Origin: Deltaproteobacteria bacterium HGW-Deltaproteobacteria-13
GTDB lineage: Bacteria; Desulfobacterota; Syntrophia; Syntrophales; Smithellaceae
Reading direction: 5' to 3'
NCBI GenBank assembly: GCA_002840555.1
Contig: PHBJ01000012.1
Location: 124,001-188,000 of the forward strand
Length of the DNA: 64,000 bases
The notes under the pieces were generated by a model. The model was not told the origin of the DNA. It saw only the letters and a list, made by a program, of their open reading frames with translations, and searched no databases. The position numbers and the translations under genes are program-made. Below, piece by piece: positions 9,152 through 20,247 of this stretch (position 1 is the first letter of the stretch; every line of letters begins with the position of its first letter).

Positions 9152-11066
9152 CCTGGTCAATGCACAGGAGCCAACCGAATTCAGGCGGAAAATAAAAATA
9201 GTCATCGTTTTATTTTTGATTGCCGTTTGTGTTCTGATTATGAGGCTCGGCTATCTGCAAATTGTCAAAGGAGCGGAGTTTAAGAAAAAGTCAGAAAACA
9301 ATTCTGTCCGCTTCCGGCAGATCAAGCCGTTGCGCGGCCTGATTATGGACCGCAATGGTTTTGTCCTGGTGGATAACAGGCCGTCTTTTGATGTGCTTTA
9401 CGTACCCACCAGAAATAAAGGCAATGAATTGTCGGTGGAAAAACTTAAAGAACTCTACGAAAGCAAATCCCTGGATTTTTCTTATGATCAATCTACGCTG
9501 GAAGACGCGAAACTCTATCTGCCCATCAAATTAGAGAAGAATGTGAGCATGGATAAAGTTGCTGTCGTGGAAACCAATGCTCTGAATTTGCCGGGTATAT
9601 ATATTGATGTTTCACCGATTCGCTTGTACCTGGACGGAGAGATGCTGGCGCCGGTTATCGGTTATACCGGGGAAATCAGCAAAGAGGATATTGAGAAAAG
9701 TAATGACAAGTACGCTTACGGAGACGTTCTGGGAAAGCATGGTTTGGAAAAGTATTTTGACGCCTACATTCGCGGCCGGCGCGGCGCGGAATTGATTGAG
9801 GTCAATGTCCATGGCAAGGAAATTAAAAATCTGGGAAGGATAGATCCCTCCTCCGGTTATAATATGGTGTTGACCATCGACGCTGACCTGCAAAAAGCGG
9901 CATGGGAGGCGATCGCGGGGAAAGCCGGATCAGCCGTTGTTCTGGATACACGCAGCGGCGAGGTTTTGGCGATGGTCAGCTCTCCGTCTTTTGATCCTAA
10001 CTTGTTTAATAACGGAATTTCCAATGAGCAGTGGGCCGAATTACAGAATAATCCTTTTGCTCCTTTATCCAACAAGACAATTTCCGGGCAGTATCCGCCC
10101 GGTTCAACTTACAAGCTGATTGTGGCCGCCGCCGCTCTGGAAGAGGGCATTATTACGCCCGATACCAAAGTGCTTTGCAAAGGCTCTTTTACCCTGGGCA
10201 ATAGAACGTATCGCTGCTGGAACAAAAAGGGTCATGGTTATGTCGATCTCCATAAAGCGATTGTTGAATCGTGCGATGTTTATTTTTATACCGTGGGGAA
10301 AATGCTGGGAGTCGATAAGATCGCTGAGTATGCGAAACGTTTTGGCCTGGGAGAACTCGCCGGCATTGATTTGCCCAACGAGAAAAAAGGGCTGGTGCCT
10401 ACCAAAGACTGGAAGTTAAAAAAGAAAAAAGAAGCATGGCAGATAGGCGAGACGATTTCCATATCGATCGGGCAGGGGTTTAATTTGATCACGCCGCTGC
10501 AATTAGCCAATGCCTTCGGCGCTTTCGCCAATGGAGGAACGGTGTGGCGGCCTTACTTAGTGAAATACATTGAGTCCACAGACGGCAAAATATATAAAGA
10601 ATTTTTACCGGAAAAAAAAGGAGAGTTGAAGTTAAGTCCAAAAACCATTGAGATTTTAAACAGCGCTTTGTGGGGGGTGGTTAATGAACCCGGAGGCACC
10701 GGACGCGCCGCCGGCATACCGGGAATCGATGTTTGCGGCAAAACGGGAACTTCACAGGTCCTGGGATTGCCCGCGGATGAAAAAGCCCGCCGCAGGAAAA
10801 TATTAGGCGCTTTTCAAAAAGATCATGCTTTGTTTGCCTGTTTCGCTCCGTTGAAAAATCCGGAAATCGCTGTTGCGGTGATCCTGGAAAATGCAGGCGG
10901 CGGCGGAGCGGTTGCCGCACCGGTCGCCCGCAGGATATTATCCGCGTATTTTGAAGGGAAGAAGAAAGATAAAAAAGCGCAAGCGGTGGATCAAAAACAG
11001 CAGCCCCTGGAGCAAAAAAAGAAACCTGTGGAGCAAGAACAGCAACTTGATGATGAGAGCGATTAA
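9135..11066 (+). CDS. mrdA: Penicillin-binding protein 2, elongation transpeptidase
   Basis: The 643-residue protein has an N-terminal membrane anchor (about residues 21-42), a PBP dimerisation domain (about 60-235) and a transpeptidase domain with the three expected motifs: STYK (Ser324 is the acylated residue), SCD in IVESCDVYFY, and KTGT in VCGKTGTSQV. It cross-links peptidoglycan during cylinder elongation with RodA as its glycosyltransferase partner. The last 35 residues are a Lys/Gln-rich tail (repeats like EQKKKPVEQEQQ), not part of the conserved fold. The ATG lies inside the end of mreD with AGAGG upstream. Confidence 0.97.
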   Translation: MERKRDLVNAQEPTEFRRKIKIVIVLFLIAVCVLIMRLGYLQIVKGAEFKKKSENNSVRFRQIKPLRGLIMDRNGFVLVDNRPSFDVLYVPTRNKGNELSVEKLKELYESKSLDFSYDQSTLEDAKLYLPIKLEKNVSMDKVAVVETNALNLPGIYIDVSPIRLYLDGEMLAPVIGYTGEISKEDIEKSNDKYAYGDVLGKHGLEKYFDAYIRGRRGAELIEVNVHGKEIKNLGRIDPSSGYNMVLTIDADLQKAAWEAIAGKAGSAVVLDTRSGEVLAMVSSPSFDPNLFNNGISNEQWAELQNNPFAPLSNKTISGQYPPGSTYKLIVAAAALEEGIITPDTKVLCKGSFTLGNRTYRCWNKKGHGYVDLHKAIVESCDVYFYTVGKMLGVDKIAEYAKRFGLGELAGIDLPNEKKGLVPTKDWKLKKKKEAWQIGETISISIGQGFNLITPLQLANAFGAFANGGTVWRPYLVKYIESTDGKIYKEFLPEKKGELKLSPKTIEILNSALWGVVNEPGGTGRAAGIPGIDVCGKTGTSQVLGLPADEKARRRKILGAFQKDHALFACFAPLKNPEIAVAVILENAGGGGAVAAPVARRILSAYFEGKKKDKKAQAVDQKQQPLEQKKKPVEQEQQLDDESD

Positions 11067-11072
11067 AAAGAA

Positions 11073-11310
11073 GTGAAGGGTGAAAAGAATAGTTTTAAGA
11101 TTTAAGAGTTAAGTAGTTAAGGTAAACAAGTGAAGGGTGAAGGGTGAAGAGAAAAGACTGTTCAACGTTCAAAGTTCTATGTTCAAGGTTGAAAAAAGAC
11201 AGTTTTAAGTTTTAAGATTTAAGTAATTAAGGGAAGAGCAGTGGATGGTGGATGGGAAAAAACTCCTGTCATTCCCGCGCAGGCGGGAATCCAGGAAAAA
11301 TTAAGTTTTA
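11073..11310. repeat. Composite repeat spacer between mrdA and rodA
   Basis: The 287-base gap inside the cell-shape cluster holds all the repeat families of this window: GTGAAGG runs, GTTCAAC/GTTCAAA/GTTCTAT/GTTCAAG (exact 7-base spacing, about 11162-11190), TTAAG words, a GTGGATG doublet, and a dRS3-like palindrome at 11266-11295. No gene is present. Confidence 0.85.
11266..11295. repeat. dRS3-like palindromic repeat
   Basis: The core ATTCCCGC-GCAG-GCGGGAAT is framed by CTGTC and CCAGG. It is identical in core to the copy at 4278. Confidence 0.9.
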
Positions 11311-11353
11311 AGTGAAGCGCATGGGGTATGAATAAATTGTTCGAGGCATATAG

Positions 11354-12469
11354 ATGATTTTTCTTAAATTTGATCGCCGAATTTTTCATTATTTTGACTG
11401 GGTGCTGCTGTCGTTCGTGCTGGTCATTTGCGCCATGGGCGTCTTAAATATTTATTCCACCGGCTTTAGCGCCGCAGAAGGTCAAATCCCTCTTTACTTA
11501 AAGCAGATTCAGTGGATTGTGCTGGGATTAATTTTTATGATGATTATTTTTTTCATCGATTACCGCGTCATTGTTCAGTACGCTTATATCATTTATGGTG
11601 TCCTGATCGCGCTCCTGATTCTGGTGCACATTATCGGTTATGCGGCACATGGTTCACAAAGGTGGCTCGGCGGCGGTTTTTTCGCTTTTCAGCCTTCCGA
11701 ATTAATGAAGGTGGTGATCATCATTACGCTGGCGCACTATTTTGACAATCACAAATCCAACGAGTCATACAAATTAAAAGAGCTTCTGGTGCCTCTTTTA
11801 ATCGTTTTGGTGCCTTTTGTGTTGATTTTAAAACAGCCTGATCTGGGCACGGCACTGATGTTAATTGTTATTTTCGTTTCTATTGTTTTTTTTATGGGAG
11901 TGGATAAAAAATCTTTGCTCGCCGCTTTAATCAGCGGCTTGATATTAATTCCGACCGGCTGGCATTTTTTAAAAGATTATCAGAGGGAAAGATTGATTAC
12001 ATTTCTTGATCCGGAAAACGATCCGTTAGGCGCCGGTTATCATATCATCCAATCCATGATTGCCATTGGCTCCGGAGAAATTTTCGGCAAGGGATTTTTA
12101 AGCGGTTCCCAAACCCAATTGAAGTTTCTGCCTGAACAGCAAACGGATTTTGTTTTTTCTGTGTTTGCCGAAGAATGGGGCTTCGCCGGCGGTCTTGTTT
12201 TGATCATTCTGTTTATGGTGATTATCCTTTGGGGATTAAAAATTGCCTTGCAAGCGAGAGATTTATTAGGCACAATTACGGCGTTCGGCGTAACGGCTTT
12301 TATTTCATGGGAAGTTTTTATCAATATAGGAATGGTTTTGGGCATCCTGCCGGTTGTCGGTATTCCGCTTCCTTTCTTCAGTTACGGCGGATCCGCCATG
12401 CTTTCTCTGATGGTGGCGATAGGGTTGTTAATCAATGTAAGCGCGCGCAGATTTATTCTGCAGCGTTAG
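11354..12469 (+). CDS. rodA: Elongasome peptidoglycan glycosyltransferase RodA
   Basis: The 371-residue polytopic protein of the SEDS (FtsW/RodA/SpoVE) family has about ten membrane helices. Family signatures include HGSQRWLGGGFFAFQPSELMK, the loop FLPEQQTDFVFSVFAEEWGF and the C-terminal PLPFFSYGGSAMLS. RodA polymerises lipid II into glycan strands and pairs with PBP2, encoded just upstream. The repeat-filled gap before it could affect coupling to mrdA. No strong SD is visible (TTCGAGGC lies about 10 bases upstream). Confidence 0.96.
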   Translation: MIFLKFDRRIFHYFDWVLLSFVLVICAMGVLNIYSTGFSAAEGQIPLYLKQIQWIVLGLIFMMIIFFIDYRVIVQYAYIIYGVLIALLILVHIIGYAAHGSQRWLGGGFFAFQPSELMKVVIIITLAHYFDNHKSNESYKLKELLVPLLIVLVPFVLILKQPDLGTALMLIVIFVSIVFFMGVDKKSLLAALISGLILIPTGWHFLKDYQRERLITFLDPENDPLGAGYHIIQSMIAIGSGEIFGKGFLSGSQTQLKFLPEQQTDFVFSVFAEEWGFAGGLVLIILFMVIILWGLKIALQARDLLGTITAFGVTAFISWEVFINIGMVLGILPVVGIPLPFFSYGGSAMLSLMVAIGLLINVSARRFILQR

Positions 12470-12554
12470 CCATCCATTGAAGACGGTAAAAACATTGTTG
12501 ATAAAATTGTGATGGATTAATTTAATTTGATGCGGGAAATTCAAGGGGGATAAC

Positions 12555-12932
12555 GTGTGGGAGAAAAAGAAAGAAGTCGAAGAGATTAAGGCCTTCCTGG
12601 GCCAGGGAGCGGAGTTTATCGGTAAACTGATCTTTAACGGGTCTGTTCGTATCGACGGAAATTTTCAGGGAGAGATTTTCGGGCAGGGATCGCTGGTTGT
12701 CGGAGAAGGCGCGCTGGTTAAAGCGAACATCGCGGTTAAAAGTGTTTACATCAGCGGCGACGTGCAGGGCGACATTGAAGTAAAAGAGAAAATCAATATC
12801 CACTCAAAAGGGAAATTTTCAGGCGACGTTCACACACCGGTGTTTATCATGGAGGAGGGCGCTGTCTTTGATGGCCGGTCGCATATGGCCGGGATATTGG
12901 AGGAGAAAAAGGATTCTCCTCCGGCGGAATAA
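12555..12932 (+). CDS. Bactofilin-family cytoskeletal protein
   Basis: The 125-residue protein starts with GTG behind an AGGGGGA SD. After a charged leader comes the bactofilin (DUF583) beta-helix core from about residue 18 to 105: EFIGKLIFNGSVRIDGNFQGEI and a series of short strands ending in Gly-rich turns. Bactofilins polymerise without nucleotides and help place wall enzymes, which fits its position after rodA. The C-terminal 15 residues are charged. Confidence 0.93.
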   Translation: MWEKKKEVEEIKAFLGQGAEFIGKLIFNGSVRIDGNFQGEIFGQGSLVVGEGALVKANIAVKSVYISGDVQGDIEVKEKINIHSKGKFSGDVHTPVFIMEEGAVFDGRSHMAGILEEKKDSPPAE

Positions 12933-13066
12933 TCGGGCGGAAAAGATTGCCGGCCGGGTCTTGCGGAAAATTAACCGATTAAACAATGCTGATATCATTC
13001 AACCATTTATTATCATTGTTGAAAAGGCGACGATTAAAAAAATTTAGACTGCTGGTCAGAAAATAC

Positions 13067-13095
13067 TTGACAAGCAAATAATGTTATGATTAGTA
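13067..13095 (+). promoter_or_regulatory. Candidate promoter for the ATP synthase operon
   Basis: A consensus TTGACA at 13067 is followed after 17 bases by TTAGTA, a poor -10 match. It lies in the 345-base gene-free gap 12933-13277, with about 180 bases of untranslated leader before the first gene. Nothing else is identified in the gap. Confidence 0.45.
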
Positions 13096-13277
13096 ACTCC
13101 CAGTTTTGAGTGGCAGCAGTAAGATTTCTGGTCCTTCCTGCAGTTCAATATTCAAAACATGTTTGATTGAAAAACTTCATGCATTTTAGTTTATGAATGC
13201 CGGTAAATGTTGCTAAGCGAAAAAAGGTCACATGCGGCTTTTGTAAGAAATGCAACAGACAGAGGTAAACAACTGCG

Positions 13278-13796
13278 ATGAAAAAACAGCTTTTCTTTTT
13301 TTCCTTTTTACTTTCCGTTTTAATTTCAACCAATGTTGCTTTTGCTGCCGAAGAAAAGTCACTGGTTGCCGTCATTCCTGATATTTCGCTTCTCTATCAA
13401 ATGGGTATTTTTCTGGCTTTGGTCTTTATCCTCAATATACTCCTTTATAAGCCAATTCTATCCATAATCGACCGGCGCAAAAAACAACTTGAAGAGTCGG
13501 AAAACGAAATTAAACTTTTTAATGAATCCGTGGAAAAAAGAGTTGCCGAGTACGAAGAAAAATTAAAACAGGCAAAACTCAAAGCATCAGACCTGAAGAA
13601 AGAAATAATTCAGGAAGGCGCAAATCAGGCTAAAAACATTGTTGACGCGGTTCGCAATGAAATACCGGTGATCGCCCGCGAGTTTCAGCAGAAAATGGAT
13701 AAGGAAGTCGACCGGGCTAAACTGATCCTGGATGGTTACTCTAAGGAATTATCTTTGCAGATTGCCCAGAAAATATTGGGGAGGCCCGTACAATGA
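13278..13796 (+). CDS. ATP synthase Fo subunit b' (first b-type subunit)
   Basis: The 172-residue protein has an N-terminal hydrophobic signal-like segment (residues 5-24, ending AFA-AEE), a second membrane helix (about 42-60) and a long charged helix to the end, the peripheral stalk. A b/b' pair with an apparent signal peptide is typical of deltaproteobacterial ATP synthases. It overlaps the next b gene by 4 bases. SD AGAGGTAA is about 10 bases upstream. Which of the two is b and which b' is by position only. Confidence 0.9.
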   Translation: MKKQLFFFSFLLSVLISTNVAFAAEEKSLVAVIPDISLLYQMGIFLALVFILNILLYKPILSIIDRRKKQLEESENEIKLFNESVEKRVAEYEEKLKQAKLKASDLKKEIIQEGANQAKNIVDAVRNEIPVIAREFQQKMDKEVDRAKLILDGYSKELSLQIAQKILGRPVQ

Positions 13797-14371
13797 AAAA
13801 AACAATTTCCTCAATTTTTGCTATATTTATTTTACTGGTTGCGGTTGGGTTCGCTTTTGCCGCGGAAGCCGAGGGTGGCCACGGTGCTGCGTCATTGTGG
13901 AAAGGCTTAGGCCTGAAAACTTTTAATTTTGTTGTCCTGGTGGGTCTTCTGTGGTGGCTTTTAGCCGGAAAGATTAAAGAATTTTTCTCCGGGCGTCGTG
14001 TGGAGATCAAAGAAACCCTGGAAAAAGCGGTAGAGAGAAAGTCTGAAGCTGAAAAGAAATACCGCGAATATTCGGAGAAACTTGATAAAGCCTCTTTGGA
14101 AATCGACGGAATTTTTGAGATGATCAAGGCTCAGGGCGTTACCGAAAAGCAGAAAATTATTGAAGATGCCGAAAAGACCGCCATAAAAATGAAAGAAGAT
14201 GCCGGCGCCCGTATTGAGCAGGAAATGAAGAAAGCGACAGAACAGCTCAAAGCGCAGGCAGTTGAATTGTCGGTGCAAATGGCTGAAGAGATTCTTAAGA
14301 GAAGCATTACAAAAGACGATCACAAAGCAATGGTTGAAGACTACATAAATAAGGTGGTAATCAGAAATTGA
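13793..14371 (+). CDS. atpF: ATP synthase Fo subunit b (second b-type subunit)
   Basis: The 192-residue protein has a signal-like N-terminus (ending AFA-AEAEG), one membrane helix (about residues 42-62) and a long charged coiled stalk (ETLEKAVERKSEAEKKYREY onwards). It belongs to the peripheral stalk that holds F1 still against rotation. It overlaps the upstream b' gene and the downstream delta gene, so translation is probably coupled. Confidence 0.93.
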   Translation: MKKTISSIFAIFILLVAVGFAFAAEAEGGHGAASLWKGLGLKTFNFVVLVGLLWWLLAGKIKEFFSGRRVEIKETLEKAVERKSEAEKKYREYSEKLDKASLEIDGIFEMIKAQGVTEKQKIIEDAEKTAIKMKEDAGARIEQEMKKATEQLKAQAVELSVQMAEEILKRSITKDDHKAMVEDYINKVVIRN

Positions 14372-14910
14372 TAAGTAATATTTCCAGACGCTATGCGCGC
14401 GCTTTTTTTGAAATTGCAACTGAGCAGAAACAAATAGAGCAGTATTATAACGAGCTCGATCAGTTTGCGTCAATTATTTCCCAAAACAAATCTTTGAGCG
14501 ATTTCCTGGCTAATCCTGTCTTTGAGCAGGTAAGCAAAAAAGGTGTTGTGGAAAGTTTAATCGCCAAATTGAAATTATCCGCCATGACGGTCAGTTTTTT
14601 AAAGCTGCTGGTGGATAAGAAAAGAATAGATGTTTTAAATGACATCGTGACTTGCTATCGCCAATTAATGGATGAAACTCTAAAAAGAGTAAGTGTTAAT
14701 GTGAAAACAGCATTTGCCCTTTCCGATGAGTTGCGTTCTTCCATAAGTTTGAGCCTCGAAAAGGCAATAGGTAAAAAAGTGGAAATGACTGTGGAAGAAG
14801 ACCCCACTCTTTTAGGCGGAGTGGTGATTGGAGTTGGCGATACACTTTACGATGGAAGTATAAAAAATCAATTGAATAATATGAGGAATCTCTTAGGGGA
14901 GGCAAGATAG
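14368..14910 (+). CDS. atpH: ATP synthase F1 subunit delta
   Basis: The 180-residue protein starts with RRYARAFFEIA, the standard delta/OSCP N-terminal signature, and ends with the conserved VIGVGDTLYDGSIKNQLNN. Delta links the b stalk to the top of F1. The start is TTG inside the stop region of the previous gene, with AAGGTGG about 10 bases upstream. No ATG nearby keeps the RRYARAFF motif. Confidence 0.95.
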   Translation: MISNISRRYARAFFEIATEQKQIEQYYNELDQFASIISQNKSLSDFLANPVFEQVSKKGVVESLIAKLKLSAMTVSFLKLLVDKKRIDVLNDIVTCYRQLMDETLKRVSVNVKTAFALSDELRSSISLSLEKAIGKKVEMTVEEDPTLLGGVVIGVGDTLYDGSIKNQLNNMRNLLGEAR

Positions 14911-14913
14911 GAC

Positions 14914-16428
14914 ATGGAAACAATTAAAGCGGAAGAAATCAGTCAAATTATTTCTGAGCAAATTAAAAGCTACGAGAAAAAGCTGGATATAAGCGAAACG
15001 GGAACTGTCCTGTCCGTCGGTGACGGTATAGCCAGGGTTTACGGTGTGCAAAACGCCATGGTTATGGAGCTTCTCGAATTTCCCGGCGGTATCCTGGGCA
15101 TGGTACTTAACCTCGAAGCGGATAACGTCGGTGTTGCCGTTCTGGGAGAGGTTACGCACATTAAAGAAGGTGACATTGTTAAGAGAACCGGCAAAATTGC
15201 ACAGGTTCCGGTAGGCGAGGCACTGCTCGGCCGCGTTATTGACGCGACGGGAGCACCGCTGGACGGCAAAGGTCCCATTGAAACAAACGAGTTTCGTCGA
15301 ATTGAAATGGTTGCCCCCGGTGTTATTGCACGCCAGCCTGTTAATGAGCCGATGTACACGGGTCTCAAAGCCATTGACGCCATGACGCCGATTGGACGCG
15401 GCCAGCGTGAACTGGTTATCGGCGACCGCCAGATCGGCAAAACGGCCATTTGCGTTGATGCAATCATCCGCCAGAAAGACACAGGCGTAAAATGCATCTA
15501 TGTTGCCATTGGACAGAAGAAATCTACCGTGGCTCAGGTTGCCGAAAGATTGAAACAACATGACGCTTTGTCTTATACCTGCATCGTCGCCGGTTGCGCC
15601 TCTGATCCGGCAACGCTTCAGTATATCGCGGCATATGCGGGTTGCAGTATTGGTGAATATTTCAGAGATAAAAGCCAGGATGCGTTAATCATTTATGATG
15701 ACTTGTCCAAGCAGGCTGTTGCGTATCGTCAGATTTCTCTTCTGCTTCGCCGTCCGCCAGGACGTGAAGCTTATCCCGGCGACATTTTCTATAATCACTC
15801 CCGTCTGCTGGAGCGTTCAGCACGTGTCAGCAAGGAATTAGGCGGCGGATCGCTCACCGCTCTGCCGATTATCGAAACCCAGGCCGGTGACGTGTCGGCT
15901 TACATTCCCACAAACGTTATTTCTATTACAGACGGTCAGGTTTATCTCGAACCGAGTTTGTTCTTCTCCGGTATTCGTCCGGCCATCAACGTCGGCTTGT
16001 CGGTTTCCCGCGTCGGCGGCGCCGCCCAGGTTAAAGCCATGAAGCAGGTTGCGGGAACTTTGAAACTGGATTTGGCTCAGTATCGTGAACTGGCGGCATT
16101 TGCCCAATTCGGTTCCGATCTGGATAAAGCCACTCAAGCTCAGCTGGATCGCGGTGTTCGTCTGGTGGAATTGCTCAAACAGCCTCAGTATAAGCCGATG
16201 TCTCTCGGACAGGAAATCGTTGTTCTCTTCGCGGGAACCAGAGGATTTATCGACAAATACGATGTCGAAAAAGTTCGGGTCTATGAAGAGCAGCTTTTGA
16301 GTTTTGTTGAAAGCAAGCACCCGGATATTTTGAAAGAAATAGAAGATAAGAAGATCATCTCTCCGGAACTGGAAAAGAAGATGAAAGAGGTTTTGACAAA
16401 TTTCGATTCAGTTTTCGTTGCGGATTAA
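14914..16428 (+). CDS. atpA: ATP synthase F1 subunit alpha
   Basis: The 504-residue protein has the Walker A motif GDRQIGKT at 170-177 and the family signature around [14 protein letters not shown]. Alpha binds a non-catalytic nucleotide and forms the hexamer with beta. Length is normal. AGGGGAGG precedes the ATG, 3 bases after atpH. The C-terminal region contains the usual SVLFAG-like segment ([14 protein letters not shown]). Confidence 0.99.
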   Translation: METIKAEEISQIISEQIKSYEKKLDISETGTVLSVGDGIARVYGVQNAMVMELLEFPGGILGMVLNLEADNVGVAVLGEVTHIKEGDIVKRTGKIAQVPVGEALLGRVIDATGAPLDGKGPIETNEFRRIEMVAPGVIARQPVNEPMYTGLKAIDAMTPIGRGQRELVIGDRQIGKTAICVDAIIRQKDTGVKCIYVAIGQKKSTVAQVAERLKQHDALSYTCIVAGCASDPATLQYIAAYAGCSIGEYFRDKSQDALIIYDDLSKQAVAYRQISLLLRRPPGREAYPGDIFYNHSRLLERSARVSKELGGGSLTALPIIETQAGDVSAYIPTNVISITDGQVYLEPSLFFSGIRPAINVGLSVSRVGGAAQVKAMKQVAGTLKLDLAQYRELAAFAQFGSDLDKATQAQLDRGVRLVELLKQPQYKPMSLGQEIVVLFAGTRGFIDKYDVEKVRVYEEQLLSFVESKHPDILKEIEDKKIISPELEKKMKEVLTNFDSVFVAD

Positions 16429-16478
16429 ATTAAAACTTTCATAAGTTCAGTATAAATTAAGGTTGAGGAGAAATTCAG

Positions 16479-17354
16479 GTGGCCTCGCTAAAAGACATAA
16501 AAAGAAAAGTCGTTGGTGTTGCAAAGACGAAGCAAATTACACGCGCCATGAACATGGTTGCTGCGTCGAAATTTAAATCGGCGCAATTAAAAATGGAAGA
16601 TTTCCGGCCGTATGCCGGAAAGTTCATGGATGTGCTCAATAGCCTGGCATTGCGCGTGGATACCAACACGCATCCGCTTCTGGCTGTTCGCGACCCGAAA
16701 AAAATTCGCGTCATTTGCATGACTTCCGATCGTGGTCTTTGCGGCGGTTTTAACACGAACCTGATCAAGGCTACGGATAGATTTTTAAAGGATAAAACGG
16801 CGGAAGGTAAAGATATTTCACTCATTTGCGTTGGCCGCAAGGGTAGAGATTTTTACCGGAAAAAAGCAAATGTTATTGCTCAGAAGGTTGATATACTCAG
16901 TAAATTTGATATGACGCTTTCCGTGGCAATCGCTGATGAGGTTATCCCGTCTTTTATAAAAGAAGAATATGATGAACTTTATCTGATTTATAATCAATTT
17001 GTCAATGTGTCCGTCCAAAAGCCGACGGTTGTAAGATTATTTCCCTTACCGTCTATCGGACAGGACGTTGACGTGGATGCTGATAAGCGTCTTGATTATT
17101 CCTATGAACCGTCGGAAGAAGTTTTATTGCATAAGCTTTTGCCGATGTATGTTCACGTTCTGGTTTATCGTGCTCTGCTGGAAACATCGGCGGGCGAAAA
17201 CGGCGCGCGGATGGCGGCTATGGATAATGCAACCAGTAATTGCGAAGAACTGATCAGCAGCTTGACGCTGAAGATGAACAAGGCAAGACAGGCGGCAATC
17301 ACCGCGGAGTTGATGGATATCGTCGGCGGTACCGAAGCTCTGGCGAAAGGTTAA
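16479..17354 (+). CDS. atpG: ATP synthase F1 subunit gamma
   Basis: The 291-residue rotor subunit has a conserved N-terminal helix (LKDIKRKVVGVAKTKQITRAMNMVA) and C-terminal helix (MDNATSNCEELI...NKARQAAITAELMDIVGG), which form the coiled coil inside the alpha-beta ring. The start is GTG with GAGGAG upstream. It lies between alpha and beta as in most bacteria. Confidence 0.98.
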   Translation: MASLKDIKRKVVGVAKTKQITRAMNMVAASKFKSAQLKMEDFRPYAGKFMDVLNSLALRVDTNTHPLLAVRDPKKIRVICMTSDRGLCGGFNTNLIKATDRFLKDKTAEGKDISLICVGRKGRDFYRKKANVIAQKVDILSKFDMTLSVAIADEVIPSFIKEEYDELYLIYNQFVNVSVQKPTVVRLFPLPSIGQDVDVDADKRLDYSYEPSEEVLLHKLLPMYVHVLVYRALLETSAGENGARMAAMDNATSNCEELISSLTLKMNKARQAAITAELMDIVGGTEALAKG

Positions 17355-18824
<1,470 letters not shown>

Positions 18825-18849
18825 TTAATATTGTGCTGGAGAAAAGTAA

Positions 18850-19257
18850 ATGGCAGACGAATTAATGCTTGAAATTGTAACGCCGGAAAAAATGGTTTTT
18901 TCGGATAATATTGAAGAAGTTACCATTCCGGGAACGGAAGGGGAGTTCGGTGTGTTGCGCGGCCATGAGGCATTCCTGACCTCTGTTGATATCGGTGAGT
19001 TAAATTATATTAAAGACGGCAAAAAGACCTATTATTCGGTCAACACCGGTTATGCTGAAGTTACCGGAAGTAAAGTTACAATTTTGATTGAAACAGCCGA
19101 AAGATCCGACCATATTGATAAAGAACGGGCTGCAAAAGCAAAAGACAATGCGGAGTCGCGTTTGGGACAGATGACAAAGGAAGATGTCGAATACGAAAGA
19201 ATGCGCGCCGCGTTGACACGGGCAATAACGCGTTTGAGTGTTGCTGAAAAACAATAG
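18850..19257 (+). CDS. atpC: ATP synthase F1 subunit epsilon
   Basis: The 135-residue protein has the N-terminal beta-sandwich ([36 protein letters not shown]) and the C-terminal two-helix region ([16 protein letters not shown]). Epsilon couples gamma to the c ring and can inhibit hydrolysis. It is the last gene of the operon, followed by a strong terminator. The genes for subunits a and c are not in the window. Confidence 0.97.
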   Translation: MADELMLEIVTPEKMVFSDNIEEVTIPGTEGEFGVLRGHEAFLTSVDIGELNYIKDGKKTYYSVNTGYAEVTGSKVTILIETAERSDHIDKERAAKAKDNAESRLGQMTKEDVEYERMRAALTRAITRLSVAEKQ

Positions 19258-19289
19258 GTAATTATTTACTTATAAATCGTAAATTTAAG

Positions 19290-19328
19290 AAAAAGCGGAG
19301 CCCGACATATGTCATGCTTCGCTTTTTT
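19290..19328 (+). terminator. Rho-independent terminator of the ATP synthase operon
   Basis: AAAAAGCGGAGC pairs with GCTTCGCTTTTTT (one G-T pair), with an inner GACATATGTC palindrome in the loop and a T tract at the end. It begins 33 bases after the atpC stop. Confidence 0.93.
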
Positions 19329-19434
19329 CATTCGTGTTGCAAAATAAAATAAATTAAGATAAATTAAACCGGTGAAATGAATGTTATCCATCTGACATTC
19401 AAAAATAATTTAGGAAAATGAAGAGGAGGTTATT

Positions 19435-20031
19435 ATGAAGAAAGGATTTTCAAGATGTTTAGTAGTAGCTCTTTTGATGGTGTTTTTGTCTGCCGGATCT
19501 GTTTTTGCAGCAGATGAAGCTGGAAAAAATTTCATCGCTAACAAAGTTGGCGTTGGTTATCAGGGAATGGTTGTTGGTAGTTTTCTGAACGGTATTTCCG
19601 TGCGCGGCTGGATTGGCGAACGTGTTGGTCTGGAAGCCAGTGGCTTTTACGGCAGGGTAGACGCTGAAATCGAACAGGGAAGCGAGAAAGAGACCTTAAT
19701 GAAAGCAGATTTGTGGATGGTTGAAGCCAAGGCCATGTATGCCATTATTGCCAGAAGCAACAGTAAATTCTATGCCGGTGGTAAAATCGGTTACGGCCAG
19801 TTAGGTATGACAGATGCTCCCGGTAATATTGATGGCTCAAGCATATTGACTCCCGGATTATTCATCGGTTCGGAATGGAGTTTCCCTGGGCTTCCTGAAG
19901 TAGGATTCAACTTCGATGTGGGTTATTCATGGCTGATCTACGACAATAAAGTCAATGATGATCCCTATGTATACATGGACGTCAACCTCAGTGGCGTGAA
20001 TGCTACATTTGGAGTTCACTACTATTTCTAA
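19435..20031 (+). CDS. Outer-membrane beta-barrel protein (OmpA/OprF-like barrel)
   Basis: The 198-residue protein has a signal peptide (residues 1-23, LSAGSVFAADE) and then alternating polar and aromatic strands ending with a C-terminal aromatic residue (GVHYYF), the usual signature for barrel assembly. An 8-strand barrel without a peptidoglycan-binding domain is likely. Its SD region (19415-19437) is nearly identical to that of the next gene, and both signal peptides contain LSAGSVFAA, so the pair comes from duplication. The function (porin or structural) is unknown. Confidence 0.85.
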   Translation: MKKGFSRCLVVALLMVFLSAGSVFAADEAGKNFIANKVGVGYQGMVVGSFLNGISVRGWIGERVGLEASGFYGRVDAEIEQGSEKETLMKADLWMVEAKAMYAIIARSNSKFYAGGKIGYGQLGMTDAPGNIDGSSILTPGLFIGSEWSFPGLPEVGFNFDVGYSWLIYDNKVNDDPYVYMDVNLSGVNATFGVHYYF

Positions 20032-20061
20032 ACGTTGATTTAGAATAATTTAATTAATGCG

Positions 20062-20086
20062 GCGGTTAGTTATTTTTACTAACCGC
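20062..20086 (+). terminator. Hairpin after the first beta-barrel gene (weak terminator)
   Basis: GCGGTTAGT-TATTTTT-ACTAACCGC is a perfect 9-bp stem with a T-rich loop, but no clear T tract follows. The word TGCGGCGGTTA recurs after the second barrel gene (about 20982), so this tail was probably duplicated along with the gene. Confidence 0.5.
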
Positions 20087-20247
20087 AATATGACGCTCAT
20101 CGCCGATGAATACACACGTTGACATTGTTATGCAAGTGGATTAAAATTTAACATAATGATCTATGACATGAACGAATGGATGTCTTTCCAGAATCTTAAT
20201 TGTTTTTTAACTTTTATGGTGTTTTAGAAAATGAAGAGGAGGTTATT